A stretch of DNA of 52,310 nt, taken from Gammaproteobacteria bacterium 39-13. Its GTDB lineage: Bacteria; Pseudomonadota; Gammaproteobacteria; Berkiellales; Berkiellaceae. Positions 8,633 to 16,960 of this stretch are shown here, piece by piece (position 1 is the first letter of the stretch; each line of letters opens with the position of its first letter). Location of the stretch: contig MKTN01000047.1 in assembly GCA_001898235.1 (NCBI GenBank), positions 1-52,310 on the forward strand. The letters are read 5' to 3'. The translations under genes were made by a program, and so were the position numbers. The notes beneath the pieces are model-generated. The model had not been told where the DNA came from. It was given only the letters and a program-made list of their open reading frames with translations, and did no database searches.

Positions 8633-10042
8633 CTAGTCAAATATCGTGGTTGTCTTATCGAAGAATCGAGAAGAGCCATCCATAATTGCAGTAGGTCTTG
8701 GTTCAGCTTGTTTTGGTAACGCTATATTCAGTTCTTCAGTTAGGCAGCCTGTTGCATTAAGCACACGATACGTACCCAATAATTCCTGATGTTTACCATT
8801 AGCAAGAGAGACTCTTGCGCCAAATAATTCATTTTCAGAGTCTAATAAGTCAAGCAAGGTTCGCTGACCAATGTTAAATTGTTTTTGGTAAGCTTCAGTG
8901 GTTCTCACGCTTGCATCAACATGCTCTTTAAAATATTTCATTTGTCGCTTAGCAGTCGTATAAGTACTCCAAGCCAATCTTACGCTCTCAACAACTTGAC
9001 GATGCGCACGATTTTGTACTTCTTGCGCTGTTTGCATTTTGTAAGAGGCGCGGCATAGGTTAGCAAGATCTTTACCACCGCTAAACAAATTCCAACGCAT
9101 TCTTAGCATAGCAGAATTGTCGTCTGAATCCCCCGTTGTACCATCAATGTTATGGTTACGAGTCATACCCAATTGCAAGTCAAATCGTGGAACGAAAGGT
9201 GATTTGGCTACTTTACGTTCTTCACGAACAACATTCACATCTTCAACCGATGCACGCAAAATAGGATGACGCTTTAAACCCCATTCGACAGCATTATGCT
9301 CGTTTTGTGGGAAAAAGCGTGGAAAACCTGGTCTAACGAGATGATTAGGAACAGGGATACCAATTTTACGTAAAAATTCAGTTTCAGCGTCTCTTAAATT
9401 AGCTTCTTCAGCCATTAAATTTGTACGCGCTAAAGCAACACGTCCTTCGGCTTGATCTAAATCTGCTTTACGACCAATCCCCCCTTCGCTGCGCTTCTGA
9501 ATTTGCCCATAAATGCGTTCGTGGTTGGCTAAGTTATCTCTATTAAGATGTACTAATTCTCTTCTTAGCAATACATCTAAGTATGCTTGCACTGCATCTA
9601 AAGCGATGTCTTGTGCGGAACCATTTACACGCCATGATTCAGCGCGTACTCTTGCTTTCTTTCCTTCAACATCATGATAAACAGCAAAGCCGTCAAATAG
9701 CATTTGTGATGCAATGAGACTGAACTCTGTACGTGTTTCCGTCATTGTACCAGTTGCAGAACGGGTATCGCCGCCTAAAAGCGGGTTAGCTGCTCTGGTT
9801 GTCGGGTTATTAGTGTATTGCTCTCCCCAACCTGCCGCCATATCAACGGTTGGCAAAAACCCAGCATATGATTGACGCAATTCTTTGTCGACCATATCTC
9901 GGGTATTCGTTCCAATTAAGAAATCTGGAGAGGTCGCAAGCGTGTTAGCTACCGCTTCTTGAAGCGTATATGCATTTGCTTGGCTTCCAAAAGTCAACGC
10001 GATTGAAGGTAAGAGTATTTTTAGAAATCTGTTTTTTGACAT
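8633..10042 (-). CDS. lapE: TolC-class outer-membrane channel of the Lap type I system (LapE-like)
   Basis: This is the outer-membrane exit duct for LapB-LapC. The 469-residue product has a clear signal peptide (about 1-24, cleavage after SQANA) and the TolC pattern: YTLQEAVANTLATSPD at the mature start, then two structurally repeated halves with long helices. The second half has the family phrase QRTLLDLLDSENELFGARVSL, typical of TolC/AggA proteins. The two halves are the usual coiled-coil plus beta-strand repeats. It lies after the LuxR-type regulator with a 329-base gap that contains a plausible promoter, and before lapG. The position between lapBC and lapGD is the reason for naming it LapE and not general TolC; it might serve other exporters too. 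Confidence 0.9.
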   Translation of the reverse strand: MSKNRFLKILLPSIALTFGSQANAYTLQEAVANTLATSPDFLIGTNTRDMVDKELRQSYAGFLPTVDMAAGWGEQYTNNPTTRAANPLLGGDTRSATGTMTETRTEFSLIASQMLFDGFAVYHDVEGKKARVRAESWRVNGSAQDIALDAVQAYLDVLLRRELVHLNRDNLANHERIYGQIQKRSEGGIGRKADLDQAEGRVALARTNLMAEEANLRDAETEFLRKIGIPVPNHLVRPGFPRFFPQNEHNAVEWGLKRHPILRASVEDVNVVREERKVAKSPFVPRFDLQLGMTRNHNIDGTTGDSDDNSAMLRMRWNLFSGGKDLANLCRASYKMQTAQEVQNRAHRQVVESVRLAWSTYTTAKRQMKYFKEHVDASVRTTEAYQKQFNIGQRTLLDLLDSENELFGARVSLANGKHQELLGTYRVLNATGCLTEELNIALPKQAEPRPTAIMDGSSRFFDKTTTIFD

Positions 10043-10371
10043 GTCTTTGTCCGCTCTTTCCGTCTATCCTTAAACGCCTGCAGGACACTAAACTCACGCA
10101 TTGTAAGCACCAAAATAGCTGGTTACCTACATACATCGAAACGTATGTTAGCTTGTCCATTACGAGTAATATACCCTTCAATGTGAAGAAAGTGAATTTT
10201 TTTCAGCAGCAAGAAATTCTAAGGATTCTTTTCAACTACGATGGGGTTAGGATAGTTTGTTACTAACTAAGTAAGTAAGATTTTAACAACTTCGCCTGTC
10301 CAATATTTAATGGATTACACAGCGATACCAATAAATACGTCGCTCAATTTTCAAACAATAGAATATTACTT
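10043..10371 (-). other. Intergenic region between the LuxR-type gene and lapE
   Basis: No gene is supported in these 329 bases. Open frames here on the plus strand have no ribosome-binding site and run into antisense lapE. The region holds a promoter candidate for lapE at 10168-10196 and an imperfect dyad (ACATAC / GTATGT) at about 10130-10147, which would lie downstream of that promoter in the leader. Confidence 0.55.
10168..10196 (-). promoter_or_regulatory. Candidate sigma-70 promoter of lapE
   Basis: On the minus strand TTCACT (10196-10191) and TATATT (10173-10168) are separated by exactly 17 bases. They match four and five of six consensus positions. The start site would be about 120 bases before the lapE ATG, giving a long leader. 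Confidence 0.4.
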
Positions 10372-11088
10372 TTAATGTTTATGATGCGGATCAGTGGAGG
10401 AAGGAGAAGACGTACCTAGTTTGCTGCTGTGCCAAATTGAAGAAAGTTGTTGATGTCGATTCATATAAAGAGCTAATTGCAATCTATCAGTGATACCCAC
10501 TTTTCTAAAAATAACGCCCAAATGGGCTTTTACTGTACGCTCTGAAATATTTAACTGTTCAGCTATTCGACGATTACTTGCCCCGGTTGCCACTAAACAT
10601 GCAATTTCGTTCTCTCTAGGGGTCATTGCTGCTATTCCCTTATCAAGCCGTTTTGCTTCAGCATGTTTTACATGCGTAATATCTTCAATTTCAGCTAATA
10701 GCCTTGATACAAATTTTCTATCAACCCAGATCTCATTATCTAAAACGGTTCTGACTACTTTAGGGAATAGATCCAATTTCATATCAAAACTACAATAAGC
10801 CTTCGCACCAAATAATATGGCTGAAATTTCTTCGCGTTGCGACGGAAATTTTGTCATGATAATAATACGAAGATCAGGTTGCAATTCTTTCAGTTCAGAA
10901 ATTTCACTAATACCAGAGTCATCTAACAGCGCAAGATCAACAATTATTGCGTCAAAAGATACTTTTTTTAAGATTAATTCCAAAGCACGACGGTCATGAA
11001 CATCCACCTCATATACTGCAAAATGCGGCTCAAGGATCTCATGCCATATCTGTGCTTGGTCTGTATCTAACGACGCAATTAAAATCAT
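10372..11088 (-). CDS. LuxR/NarL-type response regulator inside the lap block
   Basis: A DNA-binding transcription regulator of 238 residues. The N-terminal 120 residues resemble a receiver domain with the phospho-acceptor Asp at about 51 (IIVDLALLDDSG), but the acidic pocket near the N-terminus (IASLDTDQ) is atypical, so phosphorylation is uncertain. The C-terminal part (about 153-217) is a good LuxR helix-turn-helix: MTPRENEIACLVATGASNRR, then SERTVKAHLGVIFRKVGI. A short Ser/His-rich tail follows. Its ATG is three bases after the lapC stop, so it is translated from the lapBC transcript. No sensor kinase is beside it. Position suggests control of the lap genes or of the adhesin; this is inference. 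Confidence 0.88.
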   Translation of the reverse strand: MILIASLDTDQAQIWHEILEPHFAVYEVDVHDRRALELILKKVSFDAIIVDLALLDDSGISEISELKELQPDLRIIIMTKFPSQREEISAILFGAKAYCSFDMKLDLFPKVVRTVLDNEIWVDRKFVSRLLAEIEDITHVKHAEAKRLDKGIAAMTPRENEIACLVATGASNRRIAEQLNISERTVKAHLGVIFRKVGITDRLQLALYMNRHQQLSSIWHSSKLGTSSPSSTDPHHKH

Positions 11089-11091
11089 GGC

Positions 11092-12513
11092 CTATCTTTC
11101 TCTCATTGCATTCTTCTTAGCCTTAATAATAGGTTTAAGCAGATACTCTAAAACTGTTTTTTGCCCAGTTAAGATATCAACTGTTGCGCTCATACCTGGA
11201 ATAATTTGTAAACGCTCACCATGTTTACCAATTAAGTAGCTACGTTCTGTTGTTCGTACTCGTATTTGATAAAAAGGATTACCTTTTTCATCAGTAATAG
11301 TATCTGCACTGATATGCTCAACTACTGCCTTTAAACCGCCATAAATTGAAAAATCATAGGCAGAAATTTTCACTGTAGCAGGCAATCCTGGTCTTAAGAA
11401 ACCAATATCAGCTGGACGAATGTTAGCTTCGATCAATAAGGTGTCATCCAAAGGAACAATTTTAATTAAATCTTGTCCAGGTTGAACAATACCACCAATG
11501 GTAGTGACTTTGACTTCATTAACTGTCCCACGAACAGGAGAGCGTACGATAGTTCTCTTTACTCTGTCTTCTGCTGCTTTTGTAGATTCAGTAAGTTTAT
11601 TATATTCTGCTCTAGCCGTATTCAGATCTGACAACGCCTCTGTTTTAAAAGTAATGAGTAATTCATCAATTTTCTTTTGTGAACCGGCTAACGCTGATTC
11701 TAATTTTGGAATTGACAAGCTAGTCTGCTCTAATTCACCTGCCATATCATTCACCGTTCTTTCTAAGCGCAAAACATCCACTTCAGAAACTGCACCTTGG
11801 CTCACCAAAGGTTTAGTCAAAGAAAGTTCCTTCTTGACAAGATCTAAGCTTCTTTGCAATTGATCTTTTTTCTGTCTTGCCCCCTCTAATTCTTGTTTCT
11901 TTTGTTCCACATCATCACGTAAAATATTTAATTTTACCTGTAGTTCATTCTTTCTCGATTCATATAAATTTGTTTCTGAGTTGATGTATTGCGGATATTG
12001 CTCTTGCAATTCTTTAGGGAATTTAAGTGCTTCACCATTGGTTTCTGCTGTTAAACGAATAATTTTGGCGCGAAGCGCTGCAATTTGGGTTTCATTTTCC
12101 TTCAATGATGAGACAAATCTGGTATCATCGATTATCATCAATACCTGATCTCGCTCAACAATGTCACCCACCTTTACTCGAATATCTTTAACAATCCCTC
12201 CTTCCAAGTTTTGTATTACTTGCATATTACTAGAGGGGATAACTTTACCTTGCCCAACGGTGACAACATCTAGTACCGCAAAATTTGCCCAAATCAAACC
12301 AATAAGTAAAAAGAGTGCAGAAACGATTAAAATCAAATGATAACGAATAGGCACGCCTTGTAGCATGGCAGCACTGGTGTCTGTCATGAACTCAATGTCA
12401 ACCTCTTCTATATCTCCTTGCTTCTTAAGTTCCGGAAGACGCTGTAAAGCTGCAGGAACTTTTTCAGGAAGATTTTTTATCTTCTTTAATGCTTTATTAA
12501 ATTTATCGCGCAT
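11092..12513 (-). CDS. lapC: Type I secretion membrane-fusion protein (LapC-like)
   Basis: This periplasmic adaptor connects the LapB ATPase to LapE. The 473-residue product has a cytoplasmic N-terminus of about 57 residues, one membrane segment (about 58-80), then the HlyD signature VIPSSNMQVIQNLEGGIVKD, a long coiled coil (about 130-300) rich in Lys, Glu and Gln, the second lipoyl half IVRSPVRGTVNEVKV, and a beta-barrel domain ending GMSATVDILTGQKTVLEYLL, typical of RTX/adhesin exporters. Its start codon lies inside the last codons of lapB (11-base overlap), so the two are translationally coupled. The paralogous adaptor at 2341-3591 belongs to a different subfamily. Confidence 0.93.
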   Translation of the reverse strand: MRDKFNKALKKIKNLPEKVPAALQRLPELKKQGDIEEVDIEFMTDTSAAMLQGVPIRYHLILIVSALFLLIGLIWANFAVLDVVTVGQGKVIPSSNMQVIQNLEGGIVKDIRVKVGDIVERDQVLMIIDDTRFVSSLKENETQIAALRAKIIRLTAETNGEALKFPKELQEQYPQYINSETNLYESRKNELQVKLNILRDDVEQKKQELEGARQKKDQLQRSLDLVKKELSLTKPLVSQGAVSEVDVLRLERTVNDMAGELEQTSLSIPKLESALAGSQKKIDELLITFKTEALSDLNTARAEYNKLTESTKAAEDRVKRTIVRSPVRGTVNEVKVTTIGGIVQPGQDLIKIVPLDDTLLIEANIRPADIGFLRPGLPATVKISAYDFSIYGGLKAVVEHISADTITDEKGNPFYQIRVRTTERSYLIGKHGERLQIIPGMSATVDILTGQKTVLEYLLKPIIKAKKNAMRER

Positions 12514-14782
12514 GTGAATGCAATTTCCCCTCAGCTAAAGCCTTAAGAACCAAATCGCGTGGCCCATCGGCTATAATTTTACCGCCATCCATTAAAATCA
12601 AGCGATCTACCAGTGAAAGTAATGAACCTTTATGGGTTACTAAAATGAGTGTTTTATCCTTTGCCGTTTCCATTAACTGATTCTTGAACATCTCTTCTGT
12701 ACGGTTATCCATCATGTTAGTGGGTTCATCTAACACTAAGATGGGAGGATCAAGTATAAGTGCTCTTGCTATCGCAATAGCTTGCCGTTGACCACCCGAT
12801 AACTTTTCCCCTCTCTCTCCTACTGGCATATCAAATCCTTGCGGGTGTTTGGCGACAAAATCTGTCACCCCAGCAATTTTCGCTGCTCGAAGCACTGATA
12901 TATCATCTGCAAATGGAGCACCAAAAGTAATATTCTGCTTGACTGTACCATAAAACAACATTAAATCTTGAGGAACGTATCCAATATTCCGACGCATGGA
13001 TGCAGGGTCTAATTGGCTAATTTCTGTCCCATCTAGCAAGACCGTGCCTTCCTGTGCTTGATATAGACCCAAAATTAACTTTTCAATTGTAGTCTTTCCG
13101 GATCCAATTCTACCAATAATCCCGACTTTTTCTCCCGGCGAAATATGAAACGTCACATTGCTTAAAGCAGGGATAGTTTGTCTTGGATATTTAAAACCAA
13201 CATCTCTAAACTCAAGATCGCCATTTAAAACAGGTCGATGCAAAGGCGTACGTCCTCGTAGCCTGTCAGTAGGCATTTTCATCACATTATCTAATGATTG
13301 TAATGCCGCCATCGATTGATGATATCTTGTGAGAAGACCTGCTATCTGCGCTAAAGGCGCTAAAGCTCGTCCAGTCAAAATGGTGCAGGCAATTAAGGCC
13401 CCCATGGTCATTTCACCGTTGGCAATTCTGTTTACCCCTAAAATAACAACCACCACCCCAGCAACCTGTTGAATAAATGCTGAGAAACTAATTGCAGTTA
13501 AAGATAAGCCTCTTACCTTGGTACCAATTTTTGCAGCCATTCCTACTGCATGTTCCCATTTCCGTTGCAAGGAACTTTCAGCGGAAAGTCCTTTAATCGT
13601 CTCAACACCTGCTAAAGATTCAATCAGCATGGCATGCTTTTGCCCCGCATAACGATAGGATTCTTTAACATATTTATTAAGTGGCCTCTGAATAATTAAA
13701 CCTGCCAAGATAACTAAAGGCACGGCAAAGATAGGAACAATAACCACATACCCACCGATAGCAAAAATAATGGCAATAAAAAATAAAACGAAGGGTAAAT
13801 CAATCAACGCACTAATCGTCGTTGACGTGACAAAATCGCGAAAAGATTCAAACTGCTGCATGTTATTGGCAAAATTACCTACCGATTCAGGTCTTGCCTC
13901 CATTCGGATCCCCATCATCTGCTCAAAAATATTTGCTGATAAGATGACATCCGTTTTTTTAGAGGCAATATCAATAAAATAGCCACGCAGCATTTTCATT
14001 AGAAAATCAAAGCTAAAGACAATTAAAACCCCAATGGATAAAACCGTAAGTGTATCCATTGCATTATTTGGAACAACCCTGTCATACACGTTCATCACAA
14101 ACAGCGATGAAGCAATAGCAAATAGATTAATAAAAAACGAAGCTACCAACACTTCCGAATACAATTTCCAAGTTGTAGCAATGACTCCCCAAAACCAAGA
14201 TTTGGGCGGTTCTTTAAATCCTTCATCAGTTCGTTTATCAAAATGAAAGCTAGGCTTAGCAAAAATGGTATATCCGGTATACGATTTTTCCAAGGAATCT
14301 AGCGCTACCGTCACTTCTCCTTCACCTGTTTCGGGTTGAATAATAACCGCAGTATCCTTCGCTTCATTCTTTGAGATGAGAATGCAGGCTTGACGATTTT
14401 TCAATAATAGAACGCAAGGCAATACCAAGTTCGAAATTTCATTCAATGGACGTTTGACAATTTGCGCTGACAACCCTGCTCGTGCCGCTGCTCTGATAAA
14501 TAACTCAGGCGTTAATTTATTATCAACAAGCGGTAGTCCTGCAATTAAGGTTTCTGGAGAAAAAGGGTTGTGCTCAAGACGTGTTAATACAACTAAGCAG
14601 CCAAGTAAGGGATCATATGCCACACGATGTGCAGGAGGAACACTCCATTGCTCGGAAAATGATTCTTCTTCGCTTTCAGTTTGAGCGATATCACCGGAAA
14701 CAGAAGACGTAGCCTCTTTCTGCTCATTTTCTGAAGAAGAAGTTATCTTCTCCTTGTTAGAGGGATCTTCAGGTTTATCCAT
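12503..14782 (-). CDS. lapB: Type I secretion ABC ATPase/permease (LapB-like)
   Basis: The inner-membrane motor that exports a large adhesin or RTX protein. Order of parts in 759 residues: an acidic Ser/Glu-rich N-terminal stretch (about 1-48), a C39-like domain (about 50-175), a membrane domain (about 205-490) and an ATPase with Walker A GRIGSGKTT (near 557), signature LSGGQRQ and Walker B ILVLDEPTNMMD. The C39-like domain is inactive: in YDPLLGCLVVL the residue aligned with the catalytic Cys is Pro, as in the leaderless-substrate exporters of the LapB/HlyB group. The substrate is therefore expected to keep a C-terminal signal. ATG at 14782 with GGAGA about 11 bases upstream. It follows the STAS gene by 28 bases and overlaps lapC. 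Confidence 0.93.
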   Translation of the reverse strand: MDKPEDPSNKEKITSSSENEQKEATSSVSGDIAQTESEEESFSEQWSVPPAHRVAYDPLLGCLVVLTRLEHNPFSPETLIAGLPLVDNKLTPELFIRAAARAGLSAQIVKRPLNEISNLVLPCVLLLKNRQACILISKNEAKDTAVIIQPETGEGEVTVALDSLEKSYTGYTIFAKPSFHFDKRTDEGFKEPPKSWFWGVIATTWKLYSEVLVASFFINLFAIASSLFVMNVYDRVVPNNAMDTLTVLSIGVLIVFSFDFLMKMLRGYFIDIASKKTDVILSANIFEQMMGIRMEARPESVGNFANNMQQFESFRDFVTSTTISALIDLPFVLFFIAIIFAIGGYVVIVPIFAVPLVILAGLIIQRPLNKYVKESYRYAGQKHAMLIESLAGVETIKGLSAESSLQRKWEHAVGMAAKIGTKVRGLSLTAISFSAFIQQVAGVVVVILGVNRIANGEMTMGALIACTILTGRALAPLAQIAGLLTRYHQSMAALQSLDNVMKMPTDRLRGRTPLHRPVLNGDLEFRDVGFKYPRQTIPALSNVTFHISPGEKVGIIGRIGSGKTTIEKLILGLYQAQEGTVLLDGTEISQLDPASMRRNIGYVPQDLMLFYGTVKQNITFGAPFADDISVLRAAKIAGVTDFVAKHPQGFDMPVGERGEKLSGGQRQAIAIARALILDPPILVLDEPTNMMDNRTEEMFKNQLMETAKDKTLILVTHKGSLLSLVDRLILMDGGKIIADGPRDLVLKALAEGKLHSHAR

Positions 14783-14810
14783 GGTGTCATATTCTCCAAA
14801 AAATTAACTG

Positions 14811-15311
14811 TTACTTATCTTTCAAAGATTGAACAACAATCTTAATATCCTCATCATGAGGTTGTAGCACATTAAGTGCTTGATGTGCACTATAAACTGT
14901 GCTTCGCAATTTTTCCTTATCCTGAGCACTATTTTCAATTTTTGTAAAGCTTTCTAGCGGAATATTTATCCGTGCATCAGATTTTTGAAAATTAAAAAAT
15001 TTATCAAATCCAATTTTATCAAAGACCTTTTTCACGTCATCGTGTTCAAATACAATTTTAGGCAATGGCCACAAATTCTCTTTCCCTTGCTCCGGTAAAA
15101 AAGATTTTGCTATTGTGCCAATGATGGTGCTATCTATGTATTTTGTGTCAGTCATATCTATAATGATATCATGATCTTCTTTGGTATTCTTCAAATGCTC
15201 TAATGCTTGTTCAAGAACAAAGGCACAATCAAATCTCAGCGTCCCTACTAGCTTAAGAATGAGGAAATCTCCTCCTTCAAAATACATTACTTGCTGATAT
15301 GTTTGTTGCAT
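14811..15311 (-). CDS. STAS-domain anti-sigma-factor antagonist (HsbA-like)
   Basis: A small cytoplasmic switch protein (166 residues). Residues about 10-110 form a STAS domain with the phosphorylatable serine at about 61 in YIDSTIIGTIAKSF, the position used by SpoIIAA and HsbA. The C-terminal 50 residues are charged and hydrophilic. The gene overlaps the preceding PP2C response regulator by 25 bases, so the two are translated together, and such pairs work by dephosphorylation of the STAS serine. In Pseudomonas the HsbR/HsbA pair switches between flagellar and biofilm programmes. The position immediately before lapB supports an analogous role in adhesion; the partner anti-sigma factor or kinase is not in the window. 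Confidence 0.85.
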   Translation of the reverse strand: MQQTYQQVMYFEGGDFLILKLVGTLRFDCAFVLEQALEHLKNTKEDHDIIIDMTDTKYIDSTIIGTIAKSFLPEQGKENLWPLPKIVFEHDDVKKVFDKIGFDKFFNFQKSDARINIPLESFTKIENSAQDKEKLRSTVYSAHQALNVLQPHDEDIKIVVQSLKDK

Positions 15312-16492
15312 ACATCATTCCTGTTCATCAATAAAAGCGTAATATCATCTGGGCATCCACTTTCGTTTTTAATTCCCAAAGAAGATAAAATATCCTCTAC
15401 AGAAAGCTGTGATTTATTGACTATTTCTAATAATCTTTCTTCTTTCTCTTGTAAATTTTTTCCATGTAATATTTCAAAAATTCCATCAGAAAACATGGCC
15501 AATGAAAACTGTTCCGGTAAAGGACAAGTATGAGATTCAAATCTTGCGTCTTTAAATATCCCCACAGCAAATCCTGTTCCCTCTAAAAAGGTGGCTACTT
15601 TACCATTCCAAATAACGGGGTTAGGATAATGTCCACCAACACTATAAACTAACTGATTCTCTTTCAAATCTAAAACACCATAAATCATGGTAAGATACTT
15701 TCCAAGCTTTGCTTGCAAGATGTCATCGCTGATGTGCTTTAGAACACGATCTGGATTTAAAATAAGCTCATCATTTCGTGTTTGATAATTAGAAAGCATT
15801 TGCTCCACCAGACTTTTTAATAAAACTGTCACAAAAGCTGAAGAAGCACCGTGCCCTGAAACATCAGCAATATAAAAACCTATTTTGTCCTGGCTAATTG
15901 CAAAATAATCTACAAAATCACCACTTAAATAAAGTGATGGAATAACAACGTGAGAAAAAATATATTCGTTTAGTTCAAAAATAGGTTTGGGCAATAGTTT
16001 CTGCTGGACACTTTTTCCAGCATCCTGATCTTCTTTCAACTGTCCCAAACTTTGCGTCAGCTGCATATTTTTTTCTTCTAGCTGTGCCCGGTAATTTCTG
16101 TTTTCAATGACTAATCTTCCTCTCTCCAATGCCCTGCAAACTGCATGCTCAAGGACTGCCATATTTGTAATAGGCTTAGCAATATAATCCCATGCTCCCA
16201 AGCGTAACGCCTCGATGACATCCCCCATGACTTCTGTTGCTGAAATAACAATAATGGGCGTCTCAGGTGATTCCTTTTTTAAGATTTCTAGCAGCTCCAA
16301 ACCGCTCATCTCAGGCATAATTAAATCACACAGCACAAGATCGGGCTTCTTCGATGCAAATAAATTTAATGCTTCTTTACCATTACTTGCTTCGAACACA
16401 ATAAAGCCACTATCTTCTAAGTAAGTCGATATTCTCTTTAGAATATCTGGATCATCATCAACACTTAGGATCCGTCCATAAGAGTCCACCAT
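15287..16492 (-). CDS. Response regulator with PP2C (SpoIIE-type) phosphatase domain (HsbR/RssB-like)
   Basis: A 401-residue cytoplasmic signal protein. The receiver domain occupies about 7-125 with acidic residues VDDDPD (11-16), phospho-acceptor Asp at 56 (LVLCDLIMPEMSG) and the conserved Lys in DYIAKPI. A coiled linker (about 130-170) leads to a SpoIIE-type Ser/Thr phosphatase domain with metal ligands in YLSGDFVDYF, ADVSGHGASSAF, FSDGIFE and CPDDITLLL. All expected acidic ligands are present, so it should be active. The natural substrate is probably the STAS protein encoded immediately downstream with a 25-base overlap. ATG at 16492 follows AAGAGGG. It is the first gene of the lap block. 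Confidence 0.9.
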   Translation of the reverse strand: MVDSYGRILSVDDDPDILKRISTYLEDSGFIVFEASNGKEALNLFASKKPDLVLCDLIMPEMSGLELLEILKKESPETPIIVISATEVMGDVIEALRLGAWDYIAKPITNMAVLEHAVCRALERGRLVIENRNYRAQLEEKNMQLTQSLGQLKEDQDAGKSVQQKLLPKPIFELNEYIFSHVVIPSLYLSGDFVDYFAISQDKIGFYIADVSGHGASSAFVTVLLKSLVEQMLSNYQTRNDELILNPDRVLKHISDDILQAKLGKYLTMIYGVLDLKENQLVYSVGGHYPNPVIWNGKVATFLEGTGFAVGIFKDARFESHTCPLPEQFSLAMFSDGIFEILHGKNLQEKEERLLEIVNKSQLSVEDILSSLGIKNESGCPDDITLLLMNRNDVCNKHISK

Positions 16493-16960
16493 AATGCCCT
16501 CTTTATACTCTTATTGGATATAGTCTCACATTCAAATTAGCTCTCCTGCTCAACATCCTATTTACTGAAGAGGCGGCCTAGCCTAAAAACTAACTGCTAA
16601 CATTGATTTAAGAGATCTACATCTTCAATTATTCTGCCCTGCAAGTTCTGCTTGTGCACCTACCTTGTAAACGATGCTTTTAAATACCACTGCATTTACA
16701 ATCAACTTGTTAGCATACAAACCTAATATATCATTCTTTTTAATAATATAGGCAAAGCACTTTATATTTAATCGGATGATTTCAAGGTAGTGTTTAGTTT
16801 TGGTCAGTTTTTTGCTGGATGGGTTGGAAGGATTTTATTTAAATTAAAAAAAAATCGACCTATGATGAATCAGTAGAAGAATAGGTCAACGGTAAAAGCA
16901 AACAGTTTTACTTAAATATTAATCCTGTAAATTTATATAAGATTACGCAATTTTTAGTTT
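16493..16960. other. Intergenic region between mlaA and the lap block
   Basis: No coding sequence is supported in these 468 bases. The left part should hold the promoter of the PP2C regulator (a TATAAA lies at about 16506 on the minus strand, without a convincing -35 box). The right part holds the mlaA terminator at 16846-16887. The remainder is AT-rich without recognisable elements. Confidence 0.5.
16846..16887 (-). terminator. Intrinsic terminator of mlaA
   Basis: On the minus strand GACCTAT and ATAGGTC pair across a loop of 17 bases and are followed within two bases by nine T. It lies about 75 bases after the mlaA stop, on the correct strand. Confidence 0.65.

Noticed and set aside
9970..10266. 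Plus-strand 98-residue frame antisense to the lapE start
   Set aside because: Shadow of lapE and its leader; no Shine-Dalgarno sequence and no recognisable protein character.
12503..14782. LapB N-terminal domain as an active C39 peptidase
   Set aside because: The catalytic Cys position is Pro in YDPLLGCLVVL, so it is a C39-like, non-cleaving domain.
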